A stretch of 64,000 bases of DNA from Campylobacterales bacterium (lineage in GTDB: Bacteria; Campylobacterota; Campylobacteria; Campylobacterales; Sulfurimonadaceae). Numbering within the stretch: position 1 is the stretch's first letter; every line of letters begins with the position of its first letter. Position numbers and translations under genes: made by a program. Positions 32,720-42,458 of this stretch are shown one piece after another. The stretch covers positions 1 through 64,000 of the forward strand of contig JAPLGM010000014.1 of the NCBI GenBank assembly GCA_026390165.1, in the 5' to 3' direction. The notes under the pieces were generated by a model that worked only from the letters and a program-made list of their open reading frames with translations, searched no databases and was not told the origin of the DNA.

Positions 32720-35526
32720 TTTTCAAGCGTCACCATTTTAAAAGAGTTTTGAAGCACCTTTTTGTCGCTTTTCATGTACTCCTTGTGATGAGTATCCTCC
32801 TTATTGCTGCCCTCTTTTACCTCTTTTTTCAGCCCAATGGGCTCTCTTTACTCAACACCTATATTCTCCCCCCATTGGGGATTCACACCCAAGCAGAGGG
32901 TTCCCTCACAAACGGTGTTACGTTGCGCAATCTCCACACGAACACTATTGATGCCAAAACCCTTACCCTCGATTACAATCTCACCGCTATTTTAAAAGGG
33001 AAACACATTATTGATTCAGTTAGTATCGATGGGTTGAGGATTCATCTCGATGATTTTATCAGCGGAAGCGATAACTCACCGCTTCCCATTCCCACCTTTG
33101 CCCTCAAAAAGGTCACATTGACGAATCTGCAACTTATCAGTTCCTACCCTGTAGAACTTAACCTCGATGCAAAAGAGGGTTCATTTGATGGGAAGCGTCT
33201 CAATTTTAACGCGTTCAATGCAACCGTGGCAAGCCGTTACGCCAGCGGTTCGTTATCGGGGAGAATCAAAAACAGTTCCATCTCAGGCTCCGCTCTTATT
33301 TATCAAAATGCCACTGAACTCGATCCCTATATTGCCAAAATCACCACGCTTCCTGAGGCACAGCGCGTAGAGATACTCGAACTTTCAAGCTCACGTGTCC
33401 AGCTAAAAGCACTGTTTGATCGTCTTGATGCCAATTTTGATCCCAAAATGTCACTTCAAAATATTGCCCTCTCAATGGACTATCGCTATCGTGACCGTAC
33501 CCTCAATTTTAATGCCACCCATACGCTCCTACGCGAAAATGAGAGTATTAAAATAGCTCAAAAACTAAGCTACAATCTTAACAAAACGACAACAACAAGC
33601 ATAGAAGGGGTCATCACCTCATCACGTCCCCTCCCCTCAAATACCATTACGGCACACTTTAGAGATGATCCTCAAGGGCTCGTGGGGAGAGTCGTTTTAG
33701 GGGGGAGCGATCTACTCCTCCAAAGCGGTGATTATGATCACTTCGTATGGAGTCTCACAAGCCTCAATCCGACTCTCAACTTCCTCCCCTCGCTCCCTGA
33801 AAAACTCAAGGACTCCTACCTCAATGCAAATGCGCAGGGGAGCTTTACCGCAACGACCAACACCCTTACAGGTACACTAAATGCCCATCACAATCACGGC
33901 AACCTCGATGGGACATTTCAGATTCACAATGACGAAATAACGCTAAACGGGGAACTTTTTCTCCCCTCCGATGCCCCATTTTGGAAAACTTGGGCGCTAA
34001 AACCCCCTGAAAAAGTAGCTATCTCCCTTATCCACACTGTAAACTCCACGAAGATAGATCTCAACGGGAAAGGGTTAGCCCTCTCTCTGGAACAAACCGA
34101 TGATCGAATCAAAGGTTCGGGAAACTATTTGGAAAGCTATTTTGATCTTAACGGCTCCACGAGTACCATTCGTCTCTCCTCGCGCACCCCATCCTTGGCG
34201 AAGACCCTTTCTCTCATCCCCTCAATGCCCCACCCTAATATAGACTATTATGATGCCGAGATACACACAACGACCTCCATCACATTTGACCCTCAAATAA
34301 GTGCCTCTATGGATATTGAGATTCCATGGTATGGAGTTATTGTAGATTCCACACACCAATACAGCGGTATCAATAATATCCTGACACTTCACTATAATGA
34401 TGGCATTATTATCCTCGATAAATACCGTCTTGATATTGCCGATCATCCGATCTTTAGCAATCAACCCTCATACGCCCATATCAATGGTGTAGGTAATTTC
34501 ATCCTTGATGATATACGAATATTTGACACTCTTCGTCTAAATGGTTCTATTGACCCCAACACCCTTGCCACACAACTAAATCTTACCTCTGAAAGTTTTA
34601 CATATGAGGGTCCTGAGGGAGATGCACACATTGCTGCTGATTTACACTTCACCCGTGATGCCAATGCGACTCAAAATCTCGAAGGTTCCTTCACTATTTT
34701 GGATGCCGCCATCACCCATCTCCCTCTTCAACAATTCAAAGGTATGGATGACGATATTATCCTTGTTCAAGACATCCGTCCCCCAAGTACCTCGTCTCTG
34801 GGGATAAATGTTCACATCACCGCCAAACACCCCATAGAATACAGTTCTAAAGAGCTTAAAATGCAGCTTAATCCTGACATTACCCTTTGGAAAGATCCCC
34901 TAGGAGCTATCGAAATACTCGGAATGGTAACCATCCCAACAGGAAGTGCTACCAACAATGCCAAACATTTCGACATCCGACACAGCGAAATTTATTTTGA
35001 CGGAACCCTCCCCTTCAACCCCTATCTCAACCTCACGATAGAGCATGAAGTGGATTACAGAAAAATTTTTATCTACGTTACCCACACTCTCGAGTCCCCT
35101 ATCTTCTTGTTTACCTCCGATCCGGTCATGAGCCAAAATGACATTATGAGCTACCTCCTCTTCGGAGCCCCCGCCAGTGCCTCTATGAGCAATGAAAAAA
35201 GTGCCCCTACCGTGCGTGCTGATGCGACTAATTTCATGTTGGGTGCAGGGCTCAAAGGGCTGATAGGGGGAGTCACCAAGATTCAGCTGGACACCATGAA
35301 TATCCTCACGACCAAAGAGGGGGGGATGGGGTTTGAAGTAGGAACCCGTCTCAACAAAGATCTACGTATCCTCTACAAAAATGATTCCGTTTCAAGTGTA
35401 TTAGTCCAATATACCCTCAACCGATGGCTCCGTATTGATGCCGATATCCACGATTTGGGTCAAGGGATAAATGCTATCTATATCAAAGATTTTCGGGATT
35501 TTCTCCCTCATAACAAAGTAAAATAA
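32716..35526 (+). CDS. tamB: TamB-like translocation and assembly module protein
   Basis: 936 residues. One N-terminal membrane anchor (about 12-35), a long periplasmic beta-rich body and the conserved C-terminal TamB domain (DUF490) with 'FTSDPVMSQNDIMSYLLFGAP' features such as SQNDIMSYLLFG and a terminal 'TLNRWLRIDADIHDLGQGI'. The start is a TTG that overlaps the tamA stop (TTGA). Shorter than Escherichia TamB (about 1260), which is usual in this phylum. It bridges the periplasm for phospholipid transport. Confidence 0.85.
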   Translation: MIFKRHHFKRVLKHLFVAFHVLLVMSILLIAALFYLFFQPNGLSLLNTYILPPLGIHTQAEGSLTNGVTLRNLHTNTIDAKTLTLDYNLTAILKGKHIIDSVSIDGLRIHLDDFISGSDNSPLPIPTFALKKVTLTNLQLISSYPVELNLDAKEGSFDGKRLNFNAFNATVASRYASGSLSGRIKNSSISGSALIYQNATELDPYIAKITTLPEAQRVEILELSSSRVQLKALFDRLDANFDPKMSLQNIALSMDYRYRDRTLNFNATHTLLRENESIKIAQKLSYNLNKTTTTSIEGVITSSRPLPSNTITAHFRDDPQGLVGRVVLGGSDLLLQSGDYDHFVWSLTSLNPTLNFLPSLPEKLKDSYLNANAQGSFTATTNTLTGTLNAHHNHGNLDGTFQIHNDEITLNGELFLPSDAPFWKTWALKPPEKVAISLIHTVNSTKIDLNGKGLALSLEQTDDRIKGSGNYLESYFDLNGSTSTIRLSSRTPSLAKTLSLIPSMPHPNIDYYDAEIHTTTSITFDPQISASMDIEIPWYGVIVDSTHQYSGINNILTLHYNDGIIILDKYRLDIADHPIFSNQPSYAHINGVGNFILDDIRIFDTLRLNGSIDPNTLATQLNLTSESFTYEGPEGDAHIAADLHFTRDANATQNLEGSFTILDAAITHLPLQQFKGMDDDIILVQDIRPPSTSSLGINVHITAKHPIEYSSKELKMQLNPDITLWKDPLGAIEILGMVTIPTGSATNNAKHFDIRHSEIYFDGTLPFNPYLNLTIEHEVDYRKIFIYVTHTLESPIFLFTSDPVMSQNDIMSYLLFGAPASASMSNEKSAPTVRADATNFMLGAGLKGLIGGVTKIQLDTMNILTTKEGGMGFEVGTRLNKDLRILYKNDSVSSVLVQYTLNRWLRIDADIHDLGQGINAIYIKDFRDFLPHNKVK

Positions 35527-35540
35527 CAAAAAGAGAGACT

Positions 35541-36332
35541 ATGACCACTAAAACCATCGATTTTTCCCGCTTCAGCTCCCTTCGTATTGGCCCTGTCGTC
35601 GAGGTAGCCCTTATTGAAAATGATATTGTTCCGCAAGGATATACCATCGTCGGAAGCGCCAACAACCTTCTCATCTCCCCCACTCCTCCACCCTTAATGA
35701 TCCTCTCTAAACAGTACGATTTTATCCGTATCGAAAATAACCGTCTCATCATCGGTGCGGCAACTCCGGGGGGGCGTGTTGTCTCCTTTTGTAAAAAACA
35801 CAATATCGCCCATTTCGAGTATCTTTCCAAACTTCCGGGAACCCTTGGGGGGATGGTGAAGATGAACGCAGGGCTCAAAGAGTATGAGATCTTTAACCAT
35901 CTTGTGGAAATTCGTACCGAAAGCGGCTGGATTTCCAAAGAGGCAATTGAGTATGGCTATCGAAAAACCTCCATCAATACGGTAATTTTTGAGATAGCGT
36001 TTGAACTCGAAAGTGGATTTTCCTTTGAACGATTAGAGATGTTTGCCCAAATGCGTTCGAATCAACCCAGCCAACCCAGTGCAGGGAGCTGTTTCAAAAA
36101 TCCCGTAGACGATTATGCAGGACGGCTTATCGAGGCGGTGGATCTTAAGGGCAAGCGCGTAGGGGCAATGGCATTTAGTGAGGTGCATGCTAATTTCCTC
36201 GTCAATACGGGGGGAGGATCGTTTGAGGATGCCATTTATCTTATCAAAGAGGGACAACATAGAGTTTTAGAAAAATTTGGGATTGAGTTGCAATGCGAGG
36301 TTGTCATTCTAGATAGAGCACATTTGACGTAA
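35541..36332 (+). CDS. murB: UDP-N-acetylenolpyruvoylglucosamine reductase
   Basis: 263 residues, the short MurB form found in Campylobacter and Helicobacter. FAD-binding residues are in 'TIVGSANNLLISP', the catalytic Ser in 'PSAGSCFKNPVDDYAG' and the C-terminal Glu region in 'HANFLVNTGGGSFED'. It reduces the enolpyruvyl group to give UDP-MurNAc. It follows tamB after 14 bases with AAAGAGAGACT before the ATG. The downstream gap holds 82 bases before the resolvase-like gene. Confidence 0.92.
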   Translation: MTTKTIDFSRFSSLRIGPVVEVALIENDIVPQGYTIVGSANNLLISPTPPPLMILSKQYDFIRIENNRLIIGAATPGGRVVSFCKKHNIAHFEYLSKLPGTLGGMVKMNAGLKEYEIFNHLVEIRTESGWISKEAIEYGYRKTSINTVIFEIAFELESGFSFERLEMFAQMRSNQPSQPSAGSCFKNPVDDYAGRLIEAVDLKGKRVGAMAFSEVHANFLVNTGGGSFEDAIYLIKEGQHRVLEKFGIELQCEVVILDRAHLT

Positions 36333-36414
36333 AAATAGATTTTATTATTGACTTTAATCGTCTATTTTAGCTATTATGACGAATAAACTAAGCTCAAGAA
36401 GGAATTTAAACGTT

Positions 36415-37077
36415 ATGGTTGTAAGTTATATCCGTCCTGATAAGGATTTTGAAAACGTTTACGAACAACTTAAACTAATCAATGCGTACAGTACACAAAT
36501 GGATCTTCCCATAGAAACAGAGATGATTGATCAGTTATCTCAAAACAAGCGGTTGAGTGAGCGCTGTGATGTTGTTCGACTCTTTCGTTCATTGAAAAAC
36601 GATACCGTATTGATTTATGACACATGGGTTTTAAGCACCAATATTGAAGATATCGTCCAGCTGTTTAGCTGTCTTTTGAAAAATAGTATCGAAGTCCACT
36701 TTGTCAAACAAGGGATTGTTATCAACCCACAAAGTGATACAATGGTGGTTTTAGGATTGATCGATCAGCTTCGTCAGCTGGTACAAAACGAGGAAAAAAA
36801 GGGGATAGGACGCCCTAAGGGTTCCAAATCCGTTTCCAAATTTGATGGGCAACTTGATGAGATAATTGCCTTGCTCAAAAGCGGGAACAGTGTCAGCGAA
36901 ATTTCCCGCCTATTAAAGGTGAGCCGAAGTTCATTAAAAGATTATGTCGAATCCCGTGAACTTAAGACGTTAGTACGTGATGTCGTTTTATCCAATAACG
37001 GCGAGAATACAAGGGCAATAATGATTGAAACAATTCAGTGCCCCAGTGTAAAAACAATCAAAGAGGAGAGTCGATGA
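36415..37077 (+). CDS. Degenerate serine-recombinase-like DNA-binding protein
   Basis: 220 residues from the ATG at 36415 (AAGAAGGA upstream; an ATG at 36376 would add 13 residues without a site). The N-terminal ~130 residues follow the fold of serine resolvases, but the catalytic Ser motif is replaced (VSYIRPDKDFENV, where YxRVSxxxQ is expected) and the D-R-L-x-R-N motif reads DTWVLSTN. 'GRPKGSKSVSKFDGQ' then leads to a helix-turn-helix ('GNSVSEISRLLKVSRSSLKDYV'). It should bind DNA without cutting it. Its stop overlaps the ccoG start (ATGA), hinting at a regulator of terminal-oxidase genes. Function is inferred. Confidence 0.7.
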   Translation: MVVSYIRPDKDFENVYEQLKLINAYSTQMDLPIETEMIDQLSQNKRLSERCDVVRLFRSLKNDTVLIYDTWVLSTNIEDIVQLFSCLLKNSIEVHFVKQGIVINPQSDTMVVLGLIDQLRQLVQNEEKKGIGRPKGSKSVSKFDGQLDEIIALLKSGNSVSEISRLLKVSRSSLKDYVESRELKTLVRDVVLSNNGENTRAIMIETIQCPSVKTIKEESR

Positions 37078-38513
37078 GTGAAGAAGTAACCCCAAAAGGG
37101 AAAGCCTATTTAGCAGGCTGGGTTTCATGGCGGATTAAACGGTATTGGTTTTATGGATTTATAACAATAATATCACTAGTGGTACCATGGATCACCGTAA
37201 ATGGAAATCACCTTTTTCTATTGAGTTTTGATAAACTGAAGCTTCACTTGATGTTTATTCAGTTTGATATGCAAGAGCTCTATTTGATGCCGTTTTTATT
37301 GATGCTTTTGTTTATCGGTATTTTCGGTATCACCGTATTGGGCGGACGGGTTTTTTGTGGATGGATGTGTCCGCAAACAATCTTCCGTGTCCTCTACCGT
37401 GATTGGATTGAGACAAAACTGCTCGGTCTTCGTAAACGGATCAAAAACAAACAGCAAGAGCCTGATTACTCTAAAGCAGAGAATAAAATCAAACGCCTTG
37501 TGGCAATATTAATCTGGACAGGGTTGGCATTTATCGCAGCAGCCGATTTGATGTGGTATTTTGTCCCTCCCGAAGATTTTATGGCATACATCCAAAACCC
37601 TTCTGAGCACTCTGTCCTTGTTGGAAGCATCCTTGGAATTGTTGCCTTTTTGGTCTATGACGTTATCTTTATGAAAGAGAACTTTTGTGTCTACGTTTGC
37701 CCCTATTCTCGTATCCAATCGGTACTGTATGATGATGATACCGTTATGGCAGTCTATAACCCTAATCGTGGGGGAGAGATTTACAATGAGAATAAAGAGA
37801 AAGTGTTCACCAAACAAAAAGACCTTTTAGCCGTTAACACGCATGCTGAATGTACAACATGTGAGAGCTGTGTGACCGTTTGTCCTACCCACATCGATAT
37901 TCGTAAAGGACTTCAACTCGAGTGTATCAACTGTCTTGAGTGCGTCGATGCGTGTACCGAAGTTATGGGTAAACTGGGTAAACCCTCTCTTGTTGAATGG
38001 TCAAGTGAAAAAGAGACCCTTTATATGAAAGGGAAAACGCACTATTTCCGTCCAAAAATTTTGGGCTATATCGCTATCTTGGTAATTGTCGCCGTTATCT
38101 TGGCGATGATGGGAAGTAAAAAAGAGTATATGCTCCTCAATATCAATAAAGAGAACCGCCTGTATGCGATCACTAAAACCGATGAGGGGAAAGTACGTGT
38201 CGACAATGCCTATACGTTCTTGTTGCAAAACACCCTTAACGCAGACCATAAATACTATTTTGATGTTATCCCTCCCAAAGGGATGGAAGGGAAAATCAAA
38301 ATTGCGCAACCGGAAGTACCGTTTAACGTGAAACCGGGAGTGGTGAAGAAAAAAGTGGTTGTCTTGTATACCGATGAGATGTTAGTCAATGATGATCGTA
38401 AAGATACCGTTGTCCCTATCACTATCAAAGCCTATGCAATGGACGATAAAACAAAAGTAATGGTTATTCGTCAATCAACCTTTACTTTCCCACGTGCAGA
38501 TTTGGTCAAATAA
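37074..38513 (+). CDS. ccoG: Cytochrome c oxidase accessory protein CcoG
   Basis: 479 residues. About five membrane spans, a CPQT copper-pathway motif (CGWMCPQT) and a CVYVCPY motif, then two iron-sulfur motifs C-x2-C-x2-C-x3-CP (CTTCESCVTVCP and CINCLECVDAC) and a C-terminal Ig-like periplasmic domain. It reduces copper for cbb3-type oxidase assembly. The start at 37074 is chosen over one 36 bases earlier because ATGA couples it to the upstream gene and AGAGGAGAG precedes it. The oxidase subunits are not in the window. Confidence 0.9.
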   Translation: MSEEVTPKGKAYLAGWVSWRIKRYWFYGFITIISLVVPWITVNGNHLFLLSFDKLKLHLMFIQFDMQELYLMPFLLMLLFIGIFGITVLGGRVFCGWMCPQTIFRVLYRDWIETKLLGLRKRIKNKQQEPDYSKAENKIKRLVAILIWTGLAFIAAADLMWYFVPPEDFMAYIQNPSEHSVLVGSILGIVAFLVYDVIFMKENFCVYVCPYSRIQSVLYDDDTVMAVYNPNRGGEIYNENKEKVFTKQKDLLAVNTHAECTTCESCVTVCPTHIDIRKGLQLECINCLECVDACTEVMGKLGKPSLVEWSSEKETLYMKGKTHYFRPKILGYIAILVIVAVILAMMGSKKEYMLLNINKENRLYAITKTDEGKVRVDNAYTFLLQNTLNADHKYYFDVIPPKGMEGKIKIAQPEVPFNVKPGVVKKKVVVLYTDEMLVNDDRKDTVVPITIKAYAMDDKTKVMVIRQSTFTFPRADLVK

Positions 38514-38528
38514 GCTTTCGCCCTTCCC

Positions 38529-38588
38529 GTCATACCGTACTTGATACAGTATCCACAAATTTGATTCCGTGTCATGGCACGGAATGAC
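38529..38588. repeat. Imperfect palindromic repeat after ccoG
   Basis: ATTCCGTG (38564-38571) and CACGGAAT (38578-38585) form an 8-bp hairpin, and GTCATACCGTA (38529-38539) is close to the complement of CACGGAATGAC (38578-38588), with two mismatches. It fills the space between convergent genes and looks like a dispersed intergenic repeat that can also serve as a bidirectional terminator. Confidence 0.5.
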
Positions 38589-38597
38589 ACGATGTAT

Positions 38598-39044
38598 TTA
38601 CTGCTTTTCCTCTTTTTTTCCGAATGTTTTTTCTAATCCGTTAATAAGTTCTTGTTTTTCGGTAGCACTCAATTTAGCTTCGGGATGGGTAGGGAGATAA
38701 AACCATGGGGGCATCCCCCCCTCACGTACCTCCTCAGCCGCATCTTTTCCTTTATTCTTCTTCGAAGCACCCCATGCCGAGACATTGAAATGTTCACGCC
38801 CTTCCTCTACATCACGTTCCAAAAGCCACGAAACAGGGGCAACATTGCTATACCATGGATATGTCGTCTCATGCGAGTGACAGTTAGCACACGCGTTCGC
38901 AAAAAGCTCCTTGGTGCGGGGAGAATCCCATTGGGGCTCGCTGATAATCGGGGGATTGGTGTGATCTTTCCCATACGGGACAAATTGAAGTGCAGCAAAC
39001 AGGACAAGAGAACCGATCGCTATTGTTTTAAAAGAGGGTTTCAT
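38598..39044 (-). CDS. Periplasmic haem-binding protein (CxxCH)
   Basis: 148 residues. An N-terminal membrane anchor or signal (about 8-22) precedes a single haem-binding site CANCHSH, with '[19 protein letters not shown]' after it, the signature of the haem-binding domain protein family. Probably a c-type mono-haem protein facing the periplasm. Its C-terminus is lysine-rich (FGKKEEKQ). It reads toward ccoG; the hairpin lies between them. Confidence 0.85.
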   Translation of the reverse strand: MKPSFKTIAIGSLVLFAALQFVPYGKDHTNPPIISEPQWDSPRTKELFANACANCHSHETTYPWYSNVAPVSWLLERDVEEGREHFNVSAWGASKKNKGKDAAEEVREGGMPPWFYLPTHPEAKLSATEKQELINGLEKTFGKKEEKQ

Positions 39045-39093
39045 GTAATAATCCTTGCAATAAAGATGAAAGCAAAGATTATTCTAACATAAT

Positions 39094-40089
39094 TTAGACT
39101 AATACCGCTTCGCGTACCCCTGCTTCGAGATGCCCGATAACATAACCGTCTGTTGCACTCAAAACAGCATCAACATTTTCAGCTTTAACCACCAAAATCA
39201 TCCCAACACCCATATTAAACGCACGGAACATTTCAGCACGCGCAATGTGTGGAGCCATTAATTCATAGATAGGGAGAACACGAATAGAGGATTCGGTGAT
39301 AACCGCACGCAACCCTTGCGGAAGTACACGAGGGAGATTTTCAACAATCCCGCCACCCGTGATATGAGCTAATGCTTGGATTTTATCTTTGAGTGCTTTA
39401 AAGGTTTTTACATAAATACGTGTTGGAGTTAGCAACGTATCAATAAGTGGTTTCCCCTCAAATTCGTCCTCAAATTTCATCCCCATTTTCTCAAAAAGGA
39501 CTTTACGTGCCAATGAGAAACCATTGGAGTGAAGACCTGAACTCGGCAGTGCCACTAAAATATCCCCTGCATTAACGTGCGCGGTACGATCAAGTTCGCT
39601 TTTCTCACCAATACCTACCGCAAACCCTGCAAGGTCATAATCGTCACTGTGGTACATTCCCGGCATCTCTGCTGTTTCGCCACCGATGAGGGCACATTCA
39701 GATTCAATGCACCCTGCGGCGATTCCGCTCACAACTGCCGTTGCAGCTTTGACATCAAGTTTGCCCGTTGCATAATAATCGAGGAAAAAAGAGGGGGTTC
39801 CGAAGTTACAAATCAAATCATTAACACACATCGCGACCAAATCGATCCCAACCGTGTTGTGAATCCCTGAATCAATGGCAAGCTTGAGTTTGGTTCCTAC
39901 ACCGTCTGTTGCGGCAAGCATAACCGGTTCACGGTATCCTGTAGGAAGTTCAAACGCCCCAGCAAATGAGCCGATTCCACCAAGAACTCCGGGTATGGCA
40001 GTCGATTTAACAAGAGGTTTAATATTTTCGACGAAACTGTTACCTGCATCAATATCGACACCGGCATCTTTGTAGCTGATTTGGCTCAT
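39094..40089 (-). CDS. purM: Phosphoribosylformylglycinamidine cyclo-ligase (AIR synthase)
   Basis: 331 residues from the ATG at 40089, with GGTGGGG upstream; a frame starting at 40131 has no such support. The N-terminus 'MSQISYKDAGVDIDAGNSFV', 'ATDGVGTKLKLA' and 'LIGGETAEMPGMYH' are PurM signatures. It converts FGAM to AIR in purine synthesis. Confidence 0.94.
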   Translation of the reverse strand: MSQISYKDAGVDIDAGNSFVENIKPLVKSTAIPGVLGGIGSFAGAFELPTGYREPVMLAATDGVGTKLKLAIDSGIHNTVGIDLVAMCVNDLICNFGTPSFFLDYYATGKLDVKAATAVVSGIAAGCIESECALIGGETAEMPGMYHSDDYDLAGFAVGIGEKSELDRTAHVNAGDILVALPSSGLHSNGFSLARKVLFEKMGMKFEDEFEGKPLIDTLLTPTRIYVKTFKALKDKIQALAHITGGGIVENLPRVLPQGLRAVITESSIRVLPIYELMAPHIARAEMFRAFNMGVGMILVVKAENVDAVLSATDGYVIGHLEAGVREAVLV

Positions 40090-40149
40090 TGGAAATTCCC
40101 CACCTAATTTTAATGGGGAAATTATAACCAATCTTCTTTTAGGGGAGTG

Positions 40150-40362
40150 TTATACCGAGGGGGTTTTTGGAGAACAATGTCCAAAAAGTTTAGCAAATAT
40201 CCACAATGAAGGGCAAAAATCAAATAAAGCCCATACGATAACCATAACAACAACCAGTGTTTGAAGGATCATCGCATAAAGCATTTGGTTACTGGAGAAC
40301 AGTACCATCGCCACCGTCAGAACAATTGCCATTAAGAAACGTTGTATTTTTTCAGCGCACAT
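40150..40362 (-). CDS. Small membrane protein, YgaP/DUF2892-like
   Basis: 70 residues with two predicted membrane spans (about 8-24 and 28-46) and cysteines at 50 and 62 ('FDFCPSLWIF', 'GHCSP'). The pattern, a short helical hairpin followed by CPSL, resembles the DUF2892/YgaP transmembrane domain often fused to rhodaneses. AAAGGATATTAAATT precedes the ATG. Function unknown. Confidence 0.65.
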   Translation of the reverse strand: MCAEKIQRFLMAIVLTVAMVLFSSNQMLYAMILQTLVVVMVIVWALFDFCPSLWIFAKLFGHCSPKTPSV

Positions 40363-40522
40363 AATTTAATATCCTTTTTTTTATGATAAAAATTTGATAA
40401 AAGTATAGTGAAACAATTTGACCCTATCCTTAAGACTACACTCCATCATTCGCGGTTTCAATGCGGTTTAATCTCTACGTGTTACAATCGCTCAAAATTA
40501 ACCCAGTAAAGAGTTTACCTCC

Positions 40523-41077
40523 ATGAAAACATTTATTTATCCCGAAATGATGGTTCACGTCGCCTTGTGTACCCATAAATTGCCGACGCATGTCGTCATT
40601 GCGAGTGACTCCAGTGATCTTTTAATGGGAGAACTCTCTCGTTACCGTGATTCATCTGTCACCAATTGTAGCGGTAGTGCCCTTTTGGAGTCGTTTCGTG
40701 ATATGGACGATAGCAGTGCCGATGTTATTTTAGTGGACGCACTGACGGCTGATCCTGCTGTCATTGCCCATATCAATCGTGTGCTAAAAGAGGATGGTTT
40801 AGTTGTAATGCAGCATCCAAACTTGGAGAACATCGCCGATAACACAACCCTTATGCAGATTTTGGGCAACACTTTCAAAATCATTATGCCCTATCATCTT
40901 GAAGACGGTTCGACGCTATTGTTGTGTTCCAAAGAGTATCACCCAACGGCTGATATTATCTTGCAACGTAGCGATTTGTTGGAAGGTCAGAGTTATTATA
41001 ACTGTGATGTTCATAACGCCGCATTTGCAATGCCGCAATATATTCGTAAAAATTACCTCGGCATCATTCGCAACTAA
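40523..41077 (+). CDS. Spermidine-synthase-like protein (short form)
   Basis: 184 residues. It has the C-terminal half of a Rossmann aminopropyltransferase fold ('SADVILVDALTAD', 'INRVLKEDGLVVMQHP') and the C-terminal 'NAAFAMPQYIRKNYL', as in epsilonproteobacterial SpeE. The G-x-G-x-G loop and the canonical catalytic Asp region are not obvious and the protein is much shorter than SpeE (about 260-300), so it may be a divergent or non-catalytic relative. coaE starts 3 bases after the stop. Confidence 0.6.
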   Translation: MKTFIYPEMMVHVALCTHKLPTHVVIASDSSDLLMGELSRYRDSSVTNCSGSALLESFRDMDDSSADVILVDALTADPAVIAHINRVLKEDGLVVMQHPNLENIADNTTLMQILGNTFKIIMPYHLEDGSTLLLCSKEYHPTADIILQRSDLLEGQSYYNCDVHNAAFAMPQYIRKNYLGIIRN

Positions 41078-41080
41078 CGT

Positions 41081-41686
41081 ATGGCTTACCAATACGCTAT
41101 TGCCCTAACAGGAGGGATTGCAACAGGTAAAAGCACCGTTGCGTCCCTGATGGGATTGAACGGTTTGCGCATTATTGATGCGGATGCGATTTCCCACCGA
41201 CTATTGGATGAAAATTCCTCGTGGGTAGGGGAACATTTTGGGACTGAGTATGTGAATGGCTCCAAAGTTAATCGCCCCCTTTTAGGTCAAAAAATCTTCT
41301 CAAATCCCGATGCGAAAAAAGAGTTGGAAGCATTTTTACACCCAAAAATTCGCGCCGCTATTGAAGAAGCAAGCGAAAAGCAAGACCGTCTCAAATACCC
41401 CTACCTCATCGACATCCCCCTCTTTTTTGAAACTTCTTCCTATCCGATAAAGCACTCCGTTGTAGTTTATACCCCAAAAGAAGTACAATTAGAGCGATTT
41501 ATGCAACGTAACGGTTTCTCTCGTGAAGAGTCCTTGCGTCGTATCGAAACTCAGATGGATATTGAAGAGAAGAAAAAACGTGCCACGTGGGTAATTGATA
41601 ATTCTCAAAATCTCAAACATTTACAAAAAGAGTGTGAACAGTTTGTTGATGCGATTAAAGTGCTTTATCCGGCTCCAAAAGTTTAA
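41081..41686 (+). CDS. coaE: Dephospho-CoA kinase
   Basis: 201 residues. P-loop 'TGGIATGKSTVASL', lid and catalytic regions 'IIDADAISHRL' and 'LIDIPLFFET' match CoaE, which phosphorylates dephospho-CoA in the last step of coenzyme A synthesis. Full length for the family. It follows the speE-like gene closely and dapF follows after 19 bases. Confidence 0.93.
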   Translation: MAYQYAIALTGGIATGKSTVASLMGLNGLRIIDADAISHRLLDENSSWVGEHFGTEYVNGSKVNRPLLGQKIFSNPDAKKELEAFLHPKIRAAIEEASEKQDRLKYPYLIDIPLFFETSSYPIKHSVVVYTPKEVQLERFMQRNGFSREESLRRIETQMDIEEKKKRATWVIDNSQNLKHLQKECEQFVDAIKVLYPAPKV

Positions 41687-41705
41687 TTCACTACAAGGAT
41701 TTTTT

Positions 41706-42455
41706 ATGCTTCAAATCGCCAAATACTGCGCCAGCGGTAACGACTTCGTCATCTTCCACGCCTTTAGCGGAGCGGATCGCTCTACTCTTTCAAAAACCCT
41801 TTGTGATCGTCAACACGGCATCGGTGCCGATGGGCTGATCGTCCTTCTCCCCCATCCAGAATACGATTTCGAGTGGGAGTTTTACAATGCCGACGGTTCT
41901 ACCGCCTCCATGTGCGGTAATGGAAGCCGTGCGTGTGCTCACTATGCCCACCGTTTTGGGTTGGCGGAAGCTAGCATGGAGTTTTTAACAGGGGCAGGGG
42001 TGATAAAAGCACAAGTGGACGGCAATAGCGTTCAAAGCGATTTAACGCCTCCCGTCGTCATTAATGATGAGATCGTTGAATATGAGATGAAATGGTGGCT
42101 TATTGACACAGGGGTTCCCCATCTCGTCACCTTTGATGCAGATATGGGCAACTTTGATATAGAGATGGCACGTACCCTTCGTCACAAATACAATGCCAAT
42201 GTCAACATCGCCCATATCCAAAGCAATGGCTCTATTTTGGTTCGTACATATGAACGCGGAGTAGAAGATGAAACCTTAGCATGCGGTACGGGGATGGCAG
42301 CGTGTTTTTATCGTGCTTGCCTTGAAGATTTTGTAGCGGAGAAGGCACGTGTCTATCCTAAAAGCGGCGAAACGCTTTATCTTGGGTTAGAAGATGGGAC
42401 GATTACTTTTAAAGGGGAAGTGCAAGGGGTGTTTGAGACGGTTTGGAGAGAGTAG
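41706..42455 (+). CDS. dapF: Diaminopimelate epimerase
   Basis: 249 residues from the ATG at 41706 (CAAGGATTTTTT upstream). The two catalytic cysteines are in CGNGSRAC and CGTGMAAC. It converts LL- to meso-diaminopimelate for lysine and peptidoglycan. A longer frame reaching back into coaE is not used. The palindromic element at 42459-42516 follows the stop at once. Confidence 0.94.
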   Translation: MLQIAKYCASGNDFVIFHAFSGADRSTLSKTLCDRQHGIGADGLIVLLPHPEYDFEWEFYNADGSTASMCGNGSRACAHYAHRFGLAEASMEFLTGAGVIKAQVDGNSVQSDLTPPVVINDEIVEYEMKWWLIDTGVPHLVTFDADMGNFDIEMARTLRHKYNANVNIAHIQSNGSILVRTYERGVEDETLACGTGMAACFYRACLEDFVAEKARVYPKSGETLYLGLEDGTITFKGEVQGVFETVWRE

Positions 42456-42458
42456 AAG

